DNA from: Caulobacter mirabilis
GTDB lineage: Bacteria; Pseudomonadota; Alphaproteobacteria; Caulobacterales; Caulobacteraceae
Direction: 5' to 3'
NCBI RefSeq assembly: GCF_002749615.1
Contig: NZ_CP024201.1
Location: 2,418,001-2,482,000, forward strand
Length of the DNA: 64,000 nt
The notes beneath the pieces are model-generated. The model did not search any database. It was given only the letters and a program-made list of their open reading frames with translations, and was not told where the DNA came from. Positions 34,176-44,910 of the stretch are shown here, piece by piece (within the stretch, counting starts at the first letter, position 1; each line of letters opens with the position of its first letter). The position numbers and the translations under genes are program-made.

Positions 34176-35602
34176 GCGCCGCCGAAGGCTGCCGCGGCGC
34201 GCTCAGCGAGCGGCGTCAGCCAATAGAGGGCGACCAGCACCACCGGGAACGAGAACAGCGCCGCGCCCACCGCGATGGTCTTGGCCTCGACCGGGGCCTT
34301 GGCGATCTCGCCTTCCGGCGCCGCGTCGAACCACATCACCTTGATCAGGCGCAGGTAGTAGAACGCCGCCACGACCGAGCCGACCAGGGCCGCCACCGCC
34401 ACCCAGGCCAGGCCCGCGCCCAGCGCCGCCTTGAACACGAAGAACTTGGCGAAGAAGCCGCTGAAGGGCGGCAGACCCAGGGCCGACAGCGCGAAGGCGG
34501 TCATGGCCAGGGCCAGGACCGGGCGCTCCTTGAACAGGCCGGCCATGTCGTCGATCGTCTCCATCGGCTTGCCGCTGCGCTCCAGGGCGCAGAGACAGGC
34601 GAAGAAGCCGGTCACGTCGATCATGTACAGGACCATGAACATCAGCATGGCCGACACGCCGTCCTGGCCGCCGGAGGCGAGACCGATCAGGGCGTAGCCG
34701 ATGTTGGCGATCGAACTGTAGGCCCACAGGCGCTTGAGGTTGCGCTGCGCCAGGCCCGCGAAGGCGCCGACGAAGACCGACAGCAGGGCGACGACGATGA
34801 TCACCTGCTGCCACTGGCCGATGGCGCCGGCGAAGCCTTCGTCCAGGGCGCGGGCCAGCACCACCATGGCGGCGAGCTTGGGCGCGGCCGAGAAGAAGCC
34901 CACGATCGGCGACGGCGCGCCCTCATAGACGTCCGGGGTCCACATGTGGAACGGCGCGGCGGAGACCTTGAAGGCCAGGCCGCAGATCAGGAAGACCAGG
35001 CCGAACAGCACGCCCACGCCCGCCCCGCCCTGCACCGCCTGGGCGATGACGTCGAAGTGCGTCGAGCCGGCGAAGCCGTAGATCAGCGAGGCGCCGTACA
35101 GCAGCAGGCCCGAGCTGAGCGAGCCCAGCACGAAGTATTTCAGGCCGGCTTCCGAGCCCTTGGCGTCGTCGCGGCGGATGGCCGCCAGGACGTACAGGGC
35201 CAGCGAGTGCAGCTCGACGCCGATGTAGAGCGAGATCAGGTCGCCGGCCGAGGCCATCATGCCCATGCCGAGGGCGGCGAGCACGATCAGGACCGGGAAC
35301 TCGAACTTGGCCTCGCCGCGGCGGGCCAGCCAGCGGTCGCCGAGCACGATGCTCACCGCGCTGGCGGCGTAGATCGCGACCTTGGCGAAGGTCGACAGGC
35401 CGTCGGAGACGACGCCGCCCGAGAAGCCGCGGCCTTCCGGCGCCAGGATGGCGGCGACGGCGGCGGCGGCCAGGGCCAGGATCGCGGCGCCGTTGAACAC
35501 CGCGTTCGAACGGCCCTGCCAGGCGCCCCAGACGAGCAGCAGCAGAGCGGATCCGGCGAGGATCAGTTCAGGCAGAAGGAGACAGATATCCGAAGAGGTC
35601 AT
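34172..35602 (-). CDS. nuoN: NADH-quinone oxidoreductase subunit N
   Basis: This 476-residue antiporter-like subunit has about fourteen membrane helices. The proton-translocating lysines lie in conserved helices such as LKYFVLGSLSSGLLLYG and AAPFHMWTPDVYEGAP. NuoN is the membrane-arm subunit closest to the quinone module of Complex I. It is the last nuo gene and overlaps birA by 4 bp; the gap to nuoM is 10 bp. Confidence 0.95.
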   Translation of the reverse strand: MTSSDICLLLPELILAGSALLLLVWGAWQGRSNAVFNGAAILALAAAAVAAILAPEGRGFSGGVVSDGLSTFAKVAIYAASAVSIVLGDRWLARRGEAKFEFPVLIVLAALGMGMMASAGDLISLYIGVELHSLALYVLAAIRRDDAKGSEAGLKYFVLGSLSSGLLLYGASLIYGFAGSTHFDVIAQAVQGGAGVGVLFGLVFLICGLAFKVSAAPFHMWTPDVYEGAPSPIVGFFSAAPKLAAMVVLARALDEGFAGAIGQWQQVIIVVALLSVFVGAFAGLAQRNLKRLWAYSSIANIGYALIGLASGGQDGVSAMLMFMVLYMIDVTGFFACLCALERSGKPMETIDDMAGLFKERPVLALAMTAFALSALGLPPFSGFFAKFFVFKAALGAGLAWVAVAALVGSVVAAFYYLRLIKVMWFDAAPEGEIAKAPVEAKTIAVGAALFSFPVVLVALYWLTPLAERAAAAFGGA

Positions 35603-35612
35603 GATGCCCGCC

Positions 35613-37097
35613 TCACCCGCCCGTCGCGCCGCGCCAGGCGGCCACTAGGGCGTCCACCGAGGCGCCGGTGATGTTGAAGACGATGTCGGGCTGGAAGCCC
35701 AGGTACACAGTGAAACCGATCAGCGGGATGAAGATCAGCACTTCGCGCCAATCCAGGTCCTGGATGTCGGCCAGGGCCGGGTTGGTCATCTCGCCGAACA
35801 CCACGCGACGGTAGAGGTTCAGCGCGTAGACCGCCGACAGGATGACGCCGGTGGCCGCGACGAAGGCGGTCCAGGTCGAGACGCCGTAGACGCCGACCAT
35901 GGTCAGGATCTCGCCGACGAAGCCGCTGGTGCCCGGCAGGCCGACGTTGCCCATGGTGAACAGCAGGAACACCGCCGCGTACCAGGGCATGCGGTTCACC
36001 AGGCCGCCGTAGAAGGCGATCTCGCGGGTGTGCATGCGGTCGTAGACCACGCCGACGCAGAGGAAGAGCGCGCCCGAGATGAAGCCGTGGCTGATCATCT
36101 GGAAGATGGCGCCCTGCACCCCGGTCTCGTTCACCGCGAAGATGCCCATGGTCACGAAGCCCATGTGGGCGACGGAGCTGTAGGCGATCAGCTTCTTGAT
36201 GTCGGTCTGACGGAAGGCGACCAGCGAGGTGTAGACGATGGCGATGACCGACAGGGCGAAGACCAGCGGCGCGAACATCTCGCTCGCGTTCGGGAACATC
36301 GGCAGGCTGAAGCGCAGGAAGCCGTAGCCGCCCATCTTCAGCAGGATGCCCGCCAGGATCACCGAACCGGCCGTCGGCGCCTCGACGTGGGCGTCGGGAA
36401 GCCAGGTGTGGACCGGCCACATCGGCATCTTGACCGCGAAGCTGGCGAAGAAGGCCAGCCACAGCCAGGTCTGCAGCCACGGGGCGAACCTGTAGGTCAT
36501 CAGCTCGGGGATCGAGCTGGTGCCCGCCACGCCGATCATGGCCAGGATGGCGGCCAGCATCAGGACGGACCCGAGCAGGGTGTAGAGGAAGAACTTGAAG
36601 GCCGCGTAGACCCGGTTCTTGCCGCCCCAGATGCCGATGATCAGGAACATCGGGACCAGGCCGGCCTCGAAGAACAGGTAGAACAGGATCAGGTCCAGCG
36701 CGCAGAACACGCCGATGACCAGGGTCTCCAGGATCAGGAAGGCGACCATGTATTCGAGGACGCGCTTCTCGACGCTCTTCCAGCTGGCGATGATGCAGAT
36801 CGGCAGCAGGAAGGCGGTCAGGGCCACGAACAGCACCGAGATGCCGTCCACGCCCATCCGGTAGTGGAGCCCCGCGAACCACGGGATCTCCTCGACGAAC
36901 TGGAAGCCCGGGATCGAGCGGTCGAACTGGAGCACCAGCAGGACCGACAGGGCGAAGGTCGCCAGGGTGGTGACCAGCGCGATCCACTTCGCGGCCGTGT
37001 CGGCGCGCTCGCCCTGCGGGCCGAACTGGCGCAGCAGGACGATGGCGGCGACGCCGACCAGAGGCAGGAAGGTGGTGAGAGAGAGAATTCCGGTCAT
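35613..37097 (-). CDS. nuoM: NADH-quinone oxidoreductase subunit M
   Basis: The 494-residue antiporter-like subunit shows the hallmark [20 protein letters not shown] (catalytic helix region), [18 protein letters not shown] and [13 protein letters not shown]. It is one of three proton-pumping modules in the membrane arm. ATG start; 14 bp separate it from nuoL. Confidence 0.96.
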   Translation of the reverse strand: MTGILSLTTFLPLVGVAAIVLLRQFGPQGERADTAAKWIALVTTLATFALSVLLVLQFDRSIPGFQFVEEIPWFAGLHYRMGVDGISVLFVALTAFLLPICIIASWKSVEKRVLEYMVAFLILETLVIGVFCALDLILFYLFFEAGLVPMFLIIGIWGGKNRVYAAFKFFLYTLLGSVLMLAAILAMIGVAGTSSIPELMTYRFAPWLQTWLWLAFFASFAVKMPMWPVHTWLPDAHVEAPTAGSVILAGILLKMGGYGFLRFSLPMFPNASEMFAPLVFALSVIAIVYTSLVAFRQTDIKKLIAYSSVAHMGFVTMGIFAVNETGVQGAIFQMISHGFISGALFLCVGVVYDRMHTREIAFYGGLVNRMPWYAAVFLLFTMGNVGLPGTSGFVGEILTMVGVYGVSTWTAFVAATGVILSAVYALNLYRRVVFGEMTNPALADIQDLDWREVLIFIPLIGFTVYLGFQPDIVFNITGASVDALVAAWRGATGG

Positions 37098-37111
37098 GGT
37101 CTAAGCGCCCC

Positions 37112-39169
37112 TCACCGAGACCATTGGTACAGGGCGTAGGTGAGCAGACCGGCCACGCCGAGCAGCATCACGAACGCATAGTGGTAGACGTAGCCCGTCT
37201 GCAGTCGGCCGGTCCGTTTGCCGACCGCCGCGGACACCGCGGCGACGCCGTTGGGGCCCAGGCCGTCGATGAGCTTCTGGTCGCCGCCCTTCCAGAACAG
37301 GTCGCCCAGGAACCGGGCCGCCCGCACGAAGGTGGCGTCGTAGAGCTCGTCGAAGAACCACTTGTTGTAGAGGAAGGTCCACAGCGGGCCGCGCTTGGCC
37401 GCGATCGCCGCGCCCATGCCTTCCCGCACGATGTAGACGTACCAGGCGCCGACCATGCCCAGCAGGGTCGCGACCAGCGGCGCCCACTTGACCCAGGTCG
37501 GGACCTCGTGCGCCTCGTGGAGGACGTGGTTGGTCTCGGCGGTGAAGATCGCGCCGCGCCAGAACTCGGCCTCGTGGTGGCCCACGAAGAAGCCGGCGAA
37601 GACGAAGCCGGCGGCGACCGCGCCCACGGCCAGCACGGCCAGCGGGAACAGCATCACCCAGGGGCTCTCGTGCGGCTTGTGGTCGTGGCCATGGCCGTGA
37701 TCGTCATGCGCGCCGTGAGCATCGTGAGCATGCGCGTCGGCGTGGGCGTCATGGCCGTGGCCATGGTCGTCGTGCGCCGCGTGCTCGCCCCACTTCGGCG
37801 TGCCGTGGAAGGTCATGAAGGCCAGGCGCCAGCTGTAGAAGGCGGTCAGGCCGGCGGCGAACACGCCCACCAGGAAGGCGAAGTAGGCGCTCGGGTTGTG
37901 CTGGGCCGCGGCGAAGGCCGCCTCGATGATGGTGTCCTTCGAGTAGAAGCCCGCGAAGCCGCCGATGCCGGGGATGCCCAGGCCGGTGATGGCGATCGTG
38001 CCCAGCGTCATGACGAAGTAGGTGAACGGCAGGTACTTCCACAGACCGCCCATCTTCCGCATGTCCTGCTCGTGGTGCATGCCGTGGATCACCGAGCCGG
38101 CGCCCAGGAACAGCAGCGCCTTGAAGAAGGCGTGCGTGAACAGGTGGAACATGGCCGCCTCGTAGGCGCCCACGCCGGCGGCGAAGAACATGTAGCCCAG
38201 CTGCGAACAGGTCGAGTAGGCGATGACCCGCTTGATGTCGTTCTGGGCCAGGCCGACGGTGGCGGCGAACAGGGCCGTCACCGCGCCGATGAACATCACG
38301 ACCTGCTTGGCGACCGGCGCGTACTCGAACATCGGCGACAGCAGGCAGACCATGTAGACGCCGGCGGTGACCATGGTGGCCGCGTGGATCAGGGCCGACA
38401 CCGGGGTCGGGCCTTCCATGGCGTCCGGCAGCCAGGTGTGCAGGAAGAACTGCGCCGACTTGCCCATGGCGCCGACGAACAGCAGCACGCAGGCCAGGTC
38501 GACCAGCGGCCAGTCGCGGCCGAGGAACTCCCAGGTCTTGGACGCGCCGGCGGCGATCTGCGGGAAGATCTCGGCGAACTGGATCGAACCGAAGGCCCAG
38601 AACACCGTCATGATGCCCAGGGCGAAGCCGAAGTCGCCGACGCGGTTGACCACGAAGGCCTTGATCGAGGCCGCGTTGGCCGAGGGCTTCTTGAACCAGA
38701 AGCCGATCAGCAGATACGAGGCCAGACCCACGCCTTCCCAGCCGAAGAACAGCTGCATGAAGTCGGCGGCGGTGACCAGCGCCAGCATGGCGAAGGTGAA
38801 CAGCGACAGGTAGGCGAAGAAGCGCGGACGGCTGTCGTCCTCGGCCATGTAACCCCAGCTGTAGATGTGCACGAGGCTGGAGACGGTGGTCACGACCACC
38901 AGCATGACCGACGACAGGGCGTCGATGCGGATCGACCAGTTCGACTGGAAGTCGCCGACGTTGATGAACGGCGCCAGATGGACGGTGAAGGCCTCCATGT
39001 GGCCCCAGGTCCATTGGACGAAGTTGTACCAGCTCAGAACGGCGGCCAGCACCAGCAGGCCGGTGGTCACCGCCTGCGACGGGATGTTCCCGATGCGGCG
39101 GCCGAACAGGCCAGCGATGAGCGCGCCCAGAAGCGGCGCGAACAGGATTACGGTGACGAGCGTCTCCAC
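37112..39169 (-). CDS. nuoL: NADH-quinone oxidoreductase subunit L
   Basis: The 685-residue distal pumping subunit has [38 protein letters not shown] and [11 protein letters not shown]. The C-terminal part holds the long amphipathic lateral helix. A loop at residues about 463-500 carries 15 histidines in 38 residues, a non-canonical insertion. The start is GTG, two bases after the nuoK stop. Confidence 0.96.
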   Translation of the reverse strand: METLVTVILFAPLLGALIAGLFGRRIGNIPSQAVTTGLLVLAAVLSWYNFVQWTWGHMEAFTVHLAPFINVGDFQSNWSIRIDALSSVMLVVVTTVSSLVHIYSWGYMAEDDSRPRFFAYLSLFTFAMLALVTAADFMQLFFGWEGVGLASYLLIGFWFKKPSANAASIKAFVVNRVGDFGFALGIMTVFWAFGSIQFAEIFPQIAAGASKTWEFLGRDWPLVDLACVLLFVGAMGKSAQFFLHTWLPDAMEGPTPVSALIHAATMVTAGVYMVCLLSPMFEYAPVAKQVVMFIGAVTALFAATVGLAQNDIKRVIAYSTCSQLGYMFFAAGVGAYEAAMFHLFTHAFFKALLFLGAGSVIHGMHHEQDMRKMGGLWKYLPFTYFVMTLGTIAITGLGIPGIGGFAGFYSKDTIIEAAFAAAQHNPSAYFAFLVGVFAAGLTAFYSWRLAFMTFHGTPKWGEHAAHDDHGHGHDAHADAHAHDAHGAHDDHGHGHDHKPHESPWVMLFPLAVLAVGAVAAGFVFAGFFVGHHEAEFWRGAIFTAETNHVLHEAHEVPTWVKWAPLVATLLGMVGAWYVYIVREGMGAAIAAKRGPLWTFLYNKWFFDELYDATFVRAARFLGDLFWKGGDQKLIDGLGPNGVAAVSAAVGKRTGRLQTGYVYHYAFVMLLGVAGLLTYALYQWSR

Positions 39170-39171
39170 GA

Positions 39172-39477
39172 TCAGCCCTTCATCATCGAGGCGTCGTCCA
39201 CGGCGATGTTGCCGCGGTTACGGAAGAAGGTGACCAGGATCGCGAGACCGACGGCGGCTTCGGCCGCGGCGACGGTCAGCACGAACATCGCGAAGATCTG
39301 CCCGACCACGTCGTGCAGGAAGACGCTGAAGGCCACCAGGTTGATGTTCACCGCCAGCAGGATGAGCTCGATGCTCATCAGGATGACGATGACGTTCTTG
39401 CGGTTCACGAAGATGCCGAAGACGCCGATCGTGAACAGGATCGCCGCGACGATCAGATATTGCGACAGCCCGATCAT
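39172..39477 (-). CDS. nuoK: NADH-quinone oxidoreductase subunit K
   Basis: The 101-residue three-helix subunit has the conserved glutamates in [28 protein letters not shown] context ([10 protein letters not shown]) and [10 protein letters not shown]. It links NuoN to the quinone arm. It overlaps the nuoJ stop by four bases (ATGA). Confidence 0.95.
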   Translation of the reverse strand: MIGLSQYLIVAAILFTIGVFGIFVNRKNVIVILMSIELILLAVNINLVAFSVFLHDVVGQIFAMFVLTVAAAEAAVGLAILVTFFRNRGNIAVDDASMMKG

Positions 39478-40091
39478 TCGGCGATCCCCTCACCCGGCTT
39501 GATGTCGACGATCTTCATGCCGGTGGCCGGGGTGCGGGCCACCTGGGCGGCGATGTTCTGGCGCTTGATGTGCGGCTTGTGGCGCAGCGTCAGGACGATC
39601 GCCCCGATCATGGCCACCAGCAGCACCAGGCCGGCCGCCTGGAAGAAGTAGACGTAGTCGGTGTAGAGCACCCGGCCGATGGTCTCGGCGTTGGTCACGT
39701 CCGGCAGCGAGGCCTGCGGCGTGGCGTTCTTGGCCGCCGCGCCGTTGGCCGCGACGTTCACCGCCACCATGATCATCTCGATCGTCAGCACCCCGGCGAC
39801 CAACCCGCCGATCGGCAGGTAGCGCGCGAAGCCCTCGCGCAGCTGGGCGAAGTCGACGTCGAGCATCATGACGACGAACAGGAACAGCACCGCCACGGCG
39901 CCGACGTAGACGACGATGAGCAGCATCGCCAGGAACTCGGCCCCGATCAGCACGAACAGACCCGCCGCCGAGAAGAAGGCGGTGATCAGAAACAGCACCG
40001 AGTGCACCGGATTGCGCGCGAGGACCACGGAGAGACCCGCCAGGATCGTCACCGTCGCCAACACGTAAAAGGCTATAGCCTGCAGAGCCAT
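39474..40091 (-). CDS. nuoJ: NADH-quinone oxidoreductase subunit J
   Basis: The 205-residue subunit has five predicted helices, including [27 protein letters not shown] with the pi-bulge tyrosine/glycine motif [10 protein letters not shown] central to Complex I coupling. The C-terminal extension (about residues 170-205) is hydrophilic. It ends in an ATGA overlap with nuoK; 82 bp of non-coding DNA separate it from nuoI. Confidence 0.95.
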   Translation of the reverse strand: MALQAIAFYVLATVTILAGLSVVLARNPVHSVLFLITAFFSAAGLFVLIGAEFLAMLLIVVYVGAVAVLFLFVVMMLDVDFAQLREGFARYLPIGGLVAGVLTIEMIMVAVNVAANGAAAKNATPQASLPDVTNAETIGRVLYTDYVYFFQAAGLVLLVAMIGAIVLTLRHKPHIKRQNIAAQVARTPATGMKIVDIKPGEGIAE

Positions 40092-40173
40092 CTTGGCCGC
40101 TGCTCCCTTATCAGTCTTGCGATTGAGCCGGCGCAGTCACGCGTCGCCGCCCCGTTTGAATCGCGGCCTTCCC

Positions 40174-40665
40174 TTATCGGTAGGCCGCGTCCAGTTCCAG
40201 ATTCTTCGCGATCTCGCGCTCCCAGCGGTCGCCGTTATCGAGCAGGCGCTCCTTGTCGTAGTAGAGCTCCTCGCGGGTCTCGGTGGCGAACTCGGTGTTC
40301 GGCCCCTCGACGATCGCGTCCACCGGGCAGGCCTCCTGGCACAGGCCGCAGTAGATGCATTTGACCATGTCGATGTCGTAGCGGGTCGTGCGGCGGCTGC
40401 CGTCGGCGCGCGGCTCGGCCTCGATGTAGATGGCCTGGGCCGGGCAGATCGCCTCGCAGAGCTTGCAGGCGATGCAGCGCTCTTCCCCGTTGGGGTAGCG
40501 CCGCAGGGCATGCTCGCCGCGGAAGCGGGGCGACTGCGGGCCGCGCTCGTTGGGGTAGATGACCGTCTTCTTCGGAGCGACCATGTATTTCATGGCCAGC
40601 CCGAACGCGCTGACGAAGTCGAGCAGCGCCGCGCCTTTGATGGCCTGTCCGATGCGTTGCATCAT
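40174..40665 (-). CDS. nuoI: NADH-quinone oxidoreductase subunit I
   Basis: This 163-residue ferredoxin-like subunit binds clusters N6a and N6b through two CxxCxxCxxxCP motifs, [12 protein letters not shown] and [12 protein letters not shown]. The ATG at 40665 (or the next codon at 40662) follows the family's N-terminus; an upstream in-frame ATG at 40695 lies inside the preceding small lipoprotein gene and is less likely. It is coupled to that gene by a 1-4 bp overlap. Confidence 0.95.
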   Translation of the reverse strand: MMQRIGQAIKGAALLDFVSAFGLAMKYMVAPKKTVIYPNERGPQSPRFRGEHALRRYPNGEERCIACKLCEAICPAQAIYIEAEPRADGSRRTTRYDIDMVKCIYCGLCQEACPVDAIVEGPNTEFATETREELYYDKERLLDNGDRWEREIAKNLELDAAYR

Positions 40666-40898
40666 GGCTTTGCCGCCTTCTTGGGAATGTAGCACACGTA
40701 GTTCGAAAGCTGGGCGGGGTCGCCGCCCGCGGCCCGCGGCCGCACCTCGCCGCCGACGGCCGCGCAGTCGGCCTTGGCGCGCACCATGGCGTCGTAGGTC
40801 ACCAGGCCGCGGCCCAGGCCGTAGCTGTCGACGCCGCTCTCGGTGGTCGCGCAGGCGGCCAGGACCAGCGTCGCGGCGATGGCGGACAGGGCGCGCAT
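40662..40898 (-). CDS. Small lipoprotein encoded between nuoH and nuoI
   Basis: The 78-residue product has a lipoprotein signal with lipobox LVLAAC at residues 11-16 and a +2 alanine, which would sort it to the outer membrane by the usual rule. The mature part includes [28 protein letters not shown] segments (here [15 protein letters not shown]) and three cysteines in total (one acylated). Its ATG overlaps the nuoH stop (TGATG) and its stop overlaps the nuoI start, so it is embedded in the Complex I operon. No family recognised. Confidence 0.75.
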   Translation of the reverse strand: MRALSAIAATLVLAACATTESGVDSYGLGRGLVTYDAMVRAKADCAAVGGEVRPRAAGGDPAQLSNYVCYIPKKAAKP

Positions 40899-41983
40899 CA
40901 GGCGTCCCACCCTTGCGTCCGGGCCAGCACCCGCCAGCCGGCGACCAGGAAGACCCCGACCAGCGACAGCGGCAGGAACACCTTCCAGCCCAGGCGCATC
41001 AGCTGGTCGTAGCGGTAGCGGGGGACGATCGCCTTCGCCATCGCAAACATGAAGAACCAGAAGCAGATCTTGATCGCGAAGATCACGAAGAAGAACAGGC
41101 TCTGCGCCGTCGCCGGCCAGCTCTCCAGGAACGGGGTCGGGAAGCCCGGATTCCAGCCGCCGAAGAACAGGATCGAGATCATCGCGCACATCAGGACGAT
41201 GGCGACGTACTCGCCCAGCATGAACAGCAGGTACGGCGTCGAGCTGTACTCGACCTGATAGCCGGCCACGAGTTCGGACTCGGCTTCAGGCAGATCGAAC
41301 GGCGGGCGGTTCGTCTCGGCCAGGGCCGAGATGTAGAAGATCACCATCATCGGGATCATCACCAACGCCAGCGGCAGGTTCTTCAGGCCGCCGCCCAGGA
41401 CGTTCCAGTTCCAGAACCAGCCGGACTGCTGCTCGACCAGATCGCTCAGGTTCATCGTGCCGGCCATCAGCACGACGGTGATGATCACGAAGCCGATCGA
41501 GACCTCGTAGGACACCATCTGCGCCGCCGAGCGCAGCGCGCCCAGGAACGGGTACTTCGAGTTCGAAGCCCAGCCGCCCATGATGATGCCGTAGACGCCG
41601 AGCGAACTCATCGCCAGCAGGTACAGGATGCCGACATTGATGTCGGCGATCACCCAGCCCGGGGCGAACGGGATCACGCCCCAACCGGCCAGAGCCAGCA
41701 CCACGGTGATCACCGGGGCCAGCAGGAAGACGAACTTGTCGGCGCCGGCCGGGACGACGACTTCCTTCAGCACGAACTTCAGCAGGTCGGCGAACGACTG
41801 CAGCAGGCCGAACGGGCCGACCACGTTCGGGCCCTTCCGCATCTGCACGCCGGCCCAGATCTTCCGGTCGGCGAGCAGCAGGAAGGCGATCGAGATCAGC
41901 AGGAAGACGACGACCAGCAGGACCTGACCGAGAGTCAGGCCGAACCAGAGCCAGGGATTGAAGGCGGGCGCATCACCGGACAT
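40898..41983 (-). CDS. nuoH: NADH-quinone oxidoreductase subunit H
   Basis: The 361-residue, eight-helix subunit forms the floor of the quinone cavity. [21 protein letters not shown] (N-terminal quinone loop), [20 protein letters not shown] with conserved acidic residues and the C-terminal [12 protein letters not shown] are present. The ATG at 41983, overlapping the upstream ORF by 11 bp and with TGGAGA before it, is chosen over an in-frame start at 42019. Confidence 0.96.
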   Translation of the reverse strand: MSGDAPAFNPWLWFGLTLGQVLLVVVFLLISIAFLLLADRKIWAGVQMRKGPNVVGPFGLLQSFADLLKFVLKEVVVPAGADKFVFLLAPVITVVLALAGWGVIPFAPGWVIADINVGILYLLAMSSLGVYGIIMGGWASNSKYPFLGALRSAAQMVSYEVSIGFVIITVVLMAGTMNLSDLVEQQSGWFWNWNVLGGGLKNLPLALVMIPMMVIFYISALAETNRPPFDLPEAESELVAGYQVEYSSTPYLLFMLGEYVAIVLMCAMISILFFGGWNPGFPTPFLESWPATAQSLFFFVIFAIKICFWFFMFAMAKAIVPRYRYDQLMRLGWKVFLPLSLVGVFLVAGWRVLARTQGWDA

Positions 41984-42308
41984 CGGGCGCATCTCCAGTG
42001 AAGGCGACAACGAAGACACTCAGCAGCAGCACGCCGCCGACCGCGAACAGCGCGCGGGTGGTCATGACCAGACGGGTCAGAGCCTCGTCGCCCAGACGGC
42101 GGTGCTCGCCCGTGAAGAGGAACTTCAGTTCCGAGAATATCCCCCGCCCCCGCTCCGGGCCGAACATGGCCTGCAGGAACGGCAGCTTCGTCTCTCCGGC
42201 CATCGCCCGACGGTGCTGGACGATCCGAACCAGCCAGACGTTGTAAGCGGCCAGGATGAGCCAGGCCGCGCCGAACAGCGCGAAGAACTGAGGACTGTCC
42301 ACGTTCAT
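41973..42308 (-). CDS. Uncharacterised membrane protein encoded between nuoG and nuoH
   Basis: This 111-residue protein starts at an ATG overlapping the nuoG stop (ATGA). It has an N-terminal span ([20 protein letters not shown]), a cytoplasmic region with [23 protein letters not shown], and a C-terminal span ([18 protein letters not shown]). Its end overlaps nuoH by 11 bp, so it must be translated as part of the operon. I do not recognise a family. A role in Complex I assembly is only suggested by position. Confidence 0.8.
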   Translation of the reverse strand: MNVDSPQFFALFGAAWLILAAYNVWLVRIVQHRRAMAGETKLPFLQAMFGPERGRGIFSELKFLFTGEHRRLGDEALTRLVMTTRALFAVGGVLLLSVFVVAFTGDAPDVR

Positions 42309-44365
42309 TCCGCCGCCATCCTGGCGGCGCCGGAGGCGACGGCGGCGCATTCGGCCATCGTCACGCTGGCGCGCGCGATCGGGTTGGTCAGGTGGAACGC
42401 GTCGACCGCGCTCCGGAACGGTTGGTCGGACAGGTCGCCGGCGGCGCCCAGGCCCGCGACATCGAACACGGTCGGGGTCGAGCCCGGCGCGTAGTCGATC
42501 TGGCCGAAGGTCGGGTGGTCGGCGAACAGCTTGGCGCGCAGCTGGTCCAGGCTGTCGTACGGCAGCTTGGCGTCCAGACGTTCCGACAGGGCGCGCAGCA
42601 CGGCCCAGTCCTCGCGGGCTTCGCCCTTCGGGAACACGGCGCGCTCGCCCATCTGAACCCGGCCCTCGGTGTTCACGTACAGGCCGTTCTTCTCGGTGTA
42701 GGCGGCGCCCGGCAGGATCACGTCGGCCTTGTGCGCGCCGCGGTCGCCATGGCTGCCCAGGTAGACGGTGAAGGCGCCCGAGGCCGAGGCCTCGATCTCG
42801 TCGGCGCCCAGCAGGAACAGCACGTCCAGCGCGCCCGGCTTGACCATCTCCAGCGCGGTCTTGCCGCCCTCGCCCGGCAGGAAGCCGAGATCCAGGCCGC
42901 CGACGCGGGCCGCGGCGCTGTGCAACACGTTCCAGCCGTTCCAGCCCTCGCGGACCAGGTTGAAGCTCTTGGCCAGGCCGGCCAGGGTCTTCAGCACCGC
43001 CGCGCCGTCCGGGCCGGTCAGCGCGCCCTGCCCCACGATGATCGCGGGACGCTCGGCGGCCTTGAGAGCCTTCACGAAATCGGACTTGCCCTTGGCCAGG
43101 CCGGCCAGGGTCTGGGCGCCGGCGCCCAGGTAGTCGTAGCCGTAGGTCAGGTCGGCCTGCTCGCCGACCACGCCGACGCGCATCTTGCCGGCCAGCCACT
43201 GCTTGCGCAGGCGGGCGTTGAACACCGGAGCCTCGAGGCGCGGGTTGGTGCCGACCAGCAGCACCACATCGGCGTCCTCGATCCCGGCCAGGGTCGAGTT
43301 GAACAGCCAGCTCTCGCGCGGCCCGGCGCCGAGCGCCGTTCCGTCCTGGCGGCAGTCCAGGTTCTTCACGCCCAGCGACCCGAACAGGTCCAGGGCGGCC
43401 TTCATCGACTCGGCGTCCTGCAGGTCGCCGGCGATGACGCCGATCTTGTCGGCCGACGTCGCCTTCACCTTGGCGGCGATGGCCTCGAAGGCCTCGCCCC
43501 AGCTGGCCGGCTGCAGCTTGCCGCCGACGCGGACATAGGGACGGTCGAGGCGCTGGCGGCTCAGGCCGTCGACGGCGTAGCGGCTCTTGTCGCTGAGCCA
43601 CTCCTCGTTGACCTCGTCGTTCAGGCGCGGCAGGGCGCGCAGCACCTGGGCGCCGCGGCTGTCGACGCGGATCGCGCTGCCCAGCGCATCCATGACGTCG
43701 ACGCTCTGGGTCTTCTTCAGCTCCCAGGGGCGGTAGTTGAAGGCCCACGGCTTGTGAGTCAGGGCGCCGACCGGGCACAGGTCGTTGACGTTGCCGCTCA
43801 GCTCCGACGTCACCGCCGCGCCGAGATAGGTCGTGATTTCAACGTCTTCGCCGCGAGAGATGAGACCGATCTCAGGCACGCCGGCGACTTCGGTGATGAA
43901 GCGGACGCAGCGGGTGCACTGGATGCAGCGGGTCATCACGGTCTTGATGACCGGACCCATCTCCTTCTCTTCGACGGCGCGCTTGTTCTCGTCGTAGCGG
44001 CTGTCGTCCCGGCCATAGCCCATGGCCTGGTCCTGGAGGTCGCATTCGCCGCCCTGGTCGCAGATCGGGCAGTCGAGGGGGTGGTTGATGAGCAGGAACT
44101 CCATCACCCCTTCGCGGGCCTTCTTCACCATCGGCGTATTGGTGAAGATCTCCTGGTTGTCGGCGGCCGGCAGCGCGCAGGAAGCCTGCGGCTTCGGCGG
44201 TCCGGGCTTCACCTCGACCAGGCACATGCGGCAGTTGCCGGCGATGCTCAGGCGCTCGTGGTAGCAGAAGCGCGGGATCTCTTCCCCGGCCAGTTCCGCG
44301 ACCTGCAGAACCGTCATGCCGGGCTCGAACTCGACCTCGACGCCGTTGACCTTGGCTTTGGGCAT
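42305..44365 (-). CDS. nuoG: NADH-quinone oxidoreductase subunit G
   Basis: The 686-residue peripheral subunit holds clusters N1b, N3 and N4: RFCYHERLSIAGNCRMCLVE, DCPICDQGGECDLQDQAMGYG and TRCIQCTRCVRF. A molybdopterin-like domain without cofactor follows. Length matches the alphaproteobacterial/mitochondrial 75-kDa type rather than the longer E. coli form. It is followed by the 111-residue ORF via ATGA overlap. Confidence 0.95.
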   Translation of the reverse strand: MPKAKVNGVEVEFEPGMTVLQVAELAGEEIPRFCYHERLSIAGNCRMCLVEVKPGPPKPQASCALPAADNQEIFTNTPMVKKAREGVMEFLLINHPLDCPICDQGGECDLQDQAMGYGRDDSRYDENKRAVEEKEMGPVIKTVMTRCIQCTRCVRFITEVAGVPEIGLISRGEDVEITTYLGAAVTSELSGNVNDLCPVGALTHKPWAFNYRPWELKKTQSVDVMDALGSAIRVDSRGAQVLRALPRLNDEVNEEWLSDKSRYAVDGLSRQRLDRPYVRVGGKLQPASWGEAFEAIAAKVKATSADKIGVIAGDLQDAESMKAALDLFGSLGVKNLDCRQDGTALGAGPRESWLFNSTLAGIEDADVVLLVGTNPRLEAPVFNARLRKQWLAGKMRVGVVGEQADLTYGYDYLGAGAQTLAGLAKGKSDFVKALKAAERPAIIVGQGALTGPDGAAVLKTLAGLAKSFNLVREGWNGWNVLHSAAARVGGLDLGFLPGEGGKTALEMVKPGALDVLFLLGADEIEASASGAFTVYLGSHGDRGAHKADVILPGAAYTEKNGLYVNTEGRVQMGERAVFPKGEAREDWAVLRALSERLDAKLPYDSLDQLRAKLFADHPTFGQIDYAPGSTPTVFDVAGLGAAGDLSDQPFRSAVDAFHLTNPIARASVTMAECAAVASGAARMAAE

Positions 44366-44427
44366 TCCGCCTCAAACCTCTCGAATGCCCGGGCCCGCCT
44401 GGACGGACCCGGTCTCACGTTGAAACC

Positions 44428-44880
44428 CTAGAACCAGGACTTGTCGCCGACGACGTAGTCCTGGTGGAACTGCTGGTCGCTCTTCACCAGGTAGATGATG
44501 AACTCGATGAAGGCGATGACGCCGATCACCAGCGGCGGGATCGCGAACAGGATCCAGCCGATGGTGCCGCACAGCAGCATGATGATGCCGGCGGTGGTCT
44601 TGCCCAGGTAGAACTTGTGGATGCCGAGCATGCCCAGGAAGAAGGCGAGCAGAGCGGCCACGATCTTGTTCTTGTCGCCGGACAGGCCCGAGGAGGCGCT
44701 GGTGACGAAGATGTTCTTGGCGGCGCCCTCGGACGCCTCGAAGTCGACGTCGACGCCCGGGATCACGCTGCGCACGCCGCCGCCCAGGTCGCCCCGGGTG
44801 AAGGTGTAGCGTTGGCCGTCGTCGCCGCTGATCAGCCCCGTCCCGTCCAGGTCGGCGTAGCTGAGAACCTTACCGCGCAT
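44428..44880 (-). CDS. CSD-like plus TM2-domain membrane protein inside the nuo operon
   Basis: The 150-residue protein has an N-terminal OB/cold-shock-like domain (MRGKVLSYADLDGTGLISGDDG, RYTF, VDVDFEAS) and a TM2 domain from about residue 70 (KIVAALLAFFLGMLGIHKFY, GIIMLL, GVIAFIEFIIYL). This CSD-TM2 arrangement recurs in bacteria without assigned function. It lies between nuoF and nuoG with gaps of 30 and 62 bp on the same strand. A membrane-anchored nucleic-acid-binding role is speculative. Confidence 0.8.
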   Translation of the reverse strand: MRGKVLSYADLDGTGLISGDDGQRYTFTRGDLGGGVRSVIPGVDVDFEASEGAAKNIFVTSASSGLSGDKNKIVAALLAFFLGMLGIHKFYLGKTTAGIIMLLCGTIGWILFAIPPLVIGVIAFIEFIIYLVKSDQQFHQDYVVGDKSWF

Positions 44881-44910
44881 GTCTTCCCCCCTCAGAAAAA
44901 CCCATGATCC

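Noticed and set aside
42392..44431. 679-codon ORF antisense to nuoG
   Set aside because: No recognisable domain; nuoG on the other strand has all three cluster motifs.
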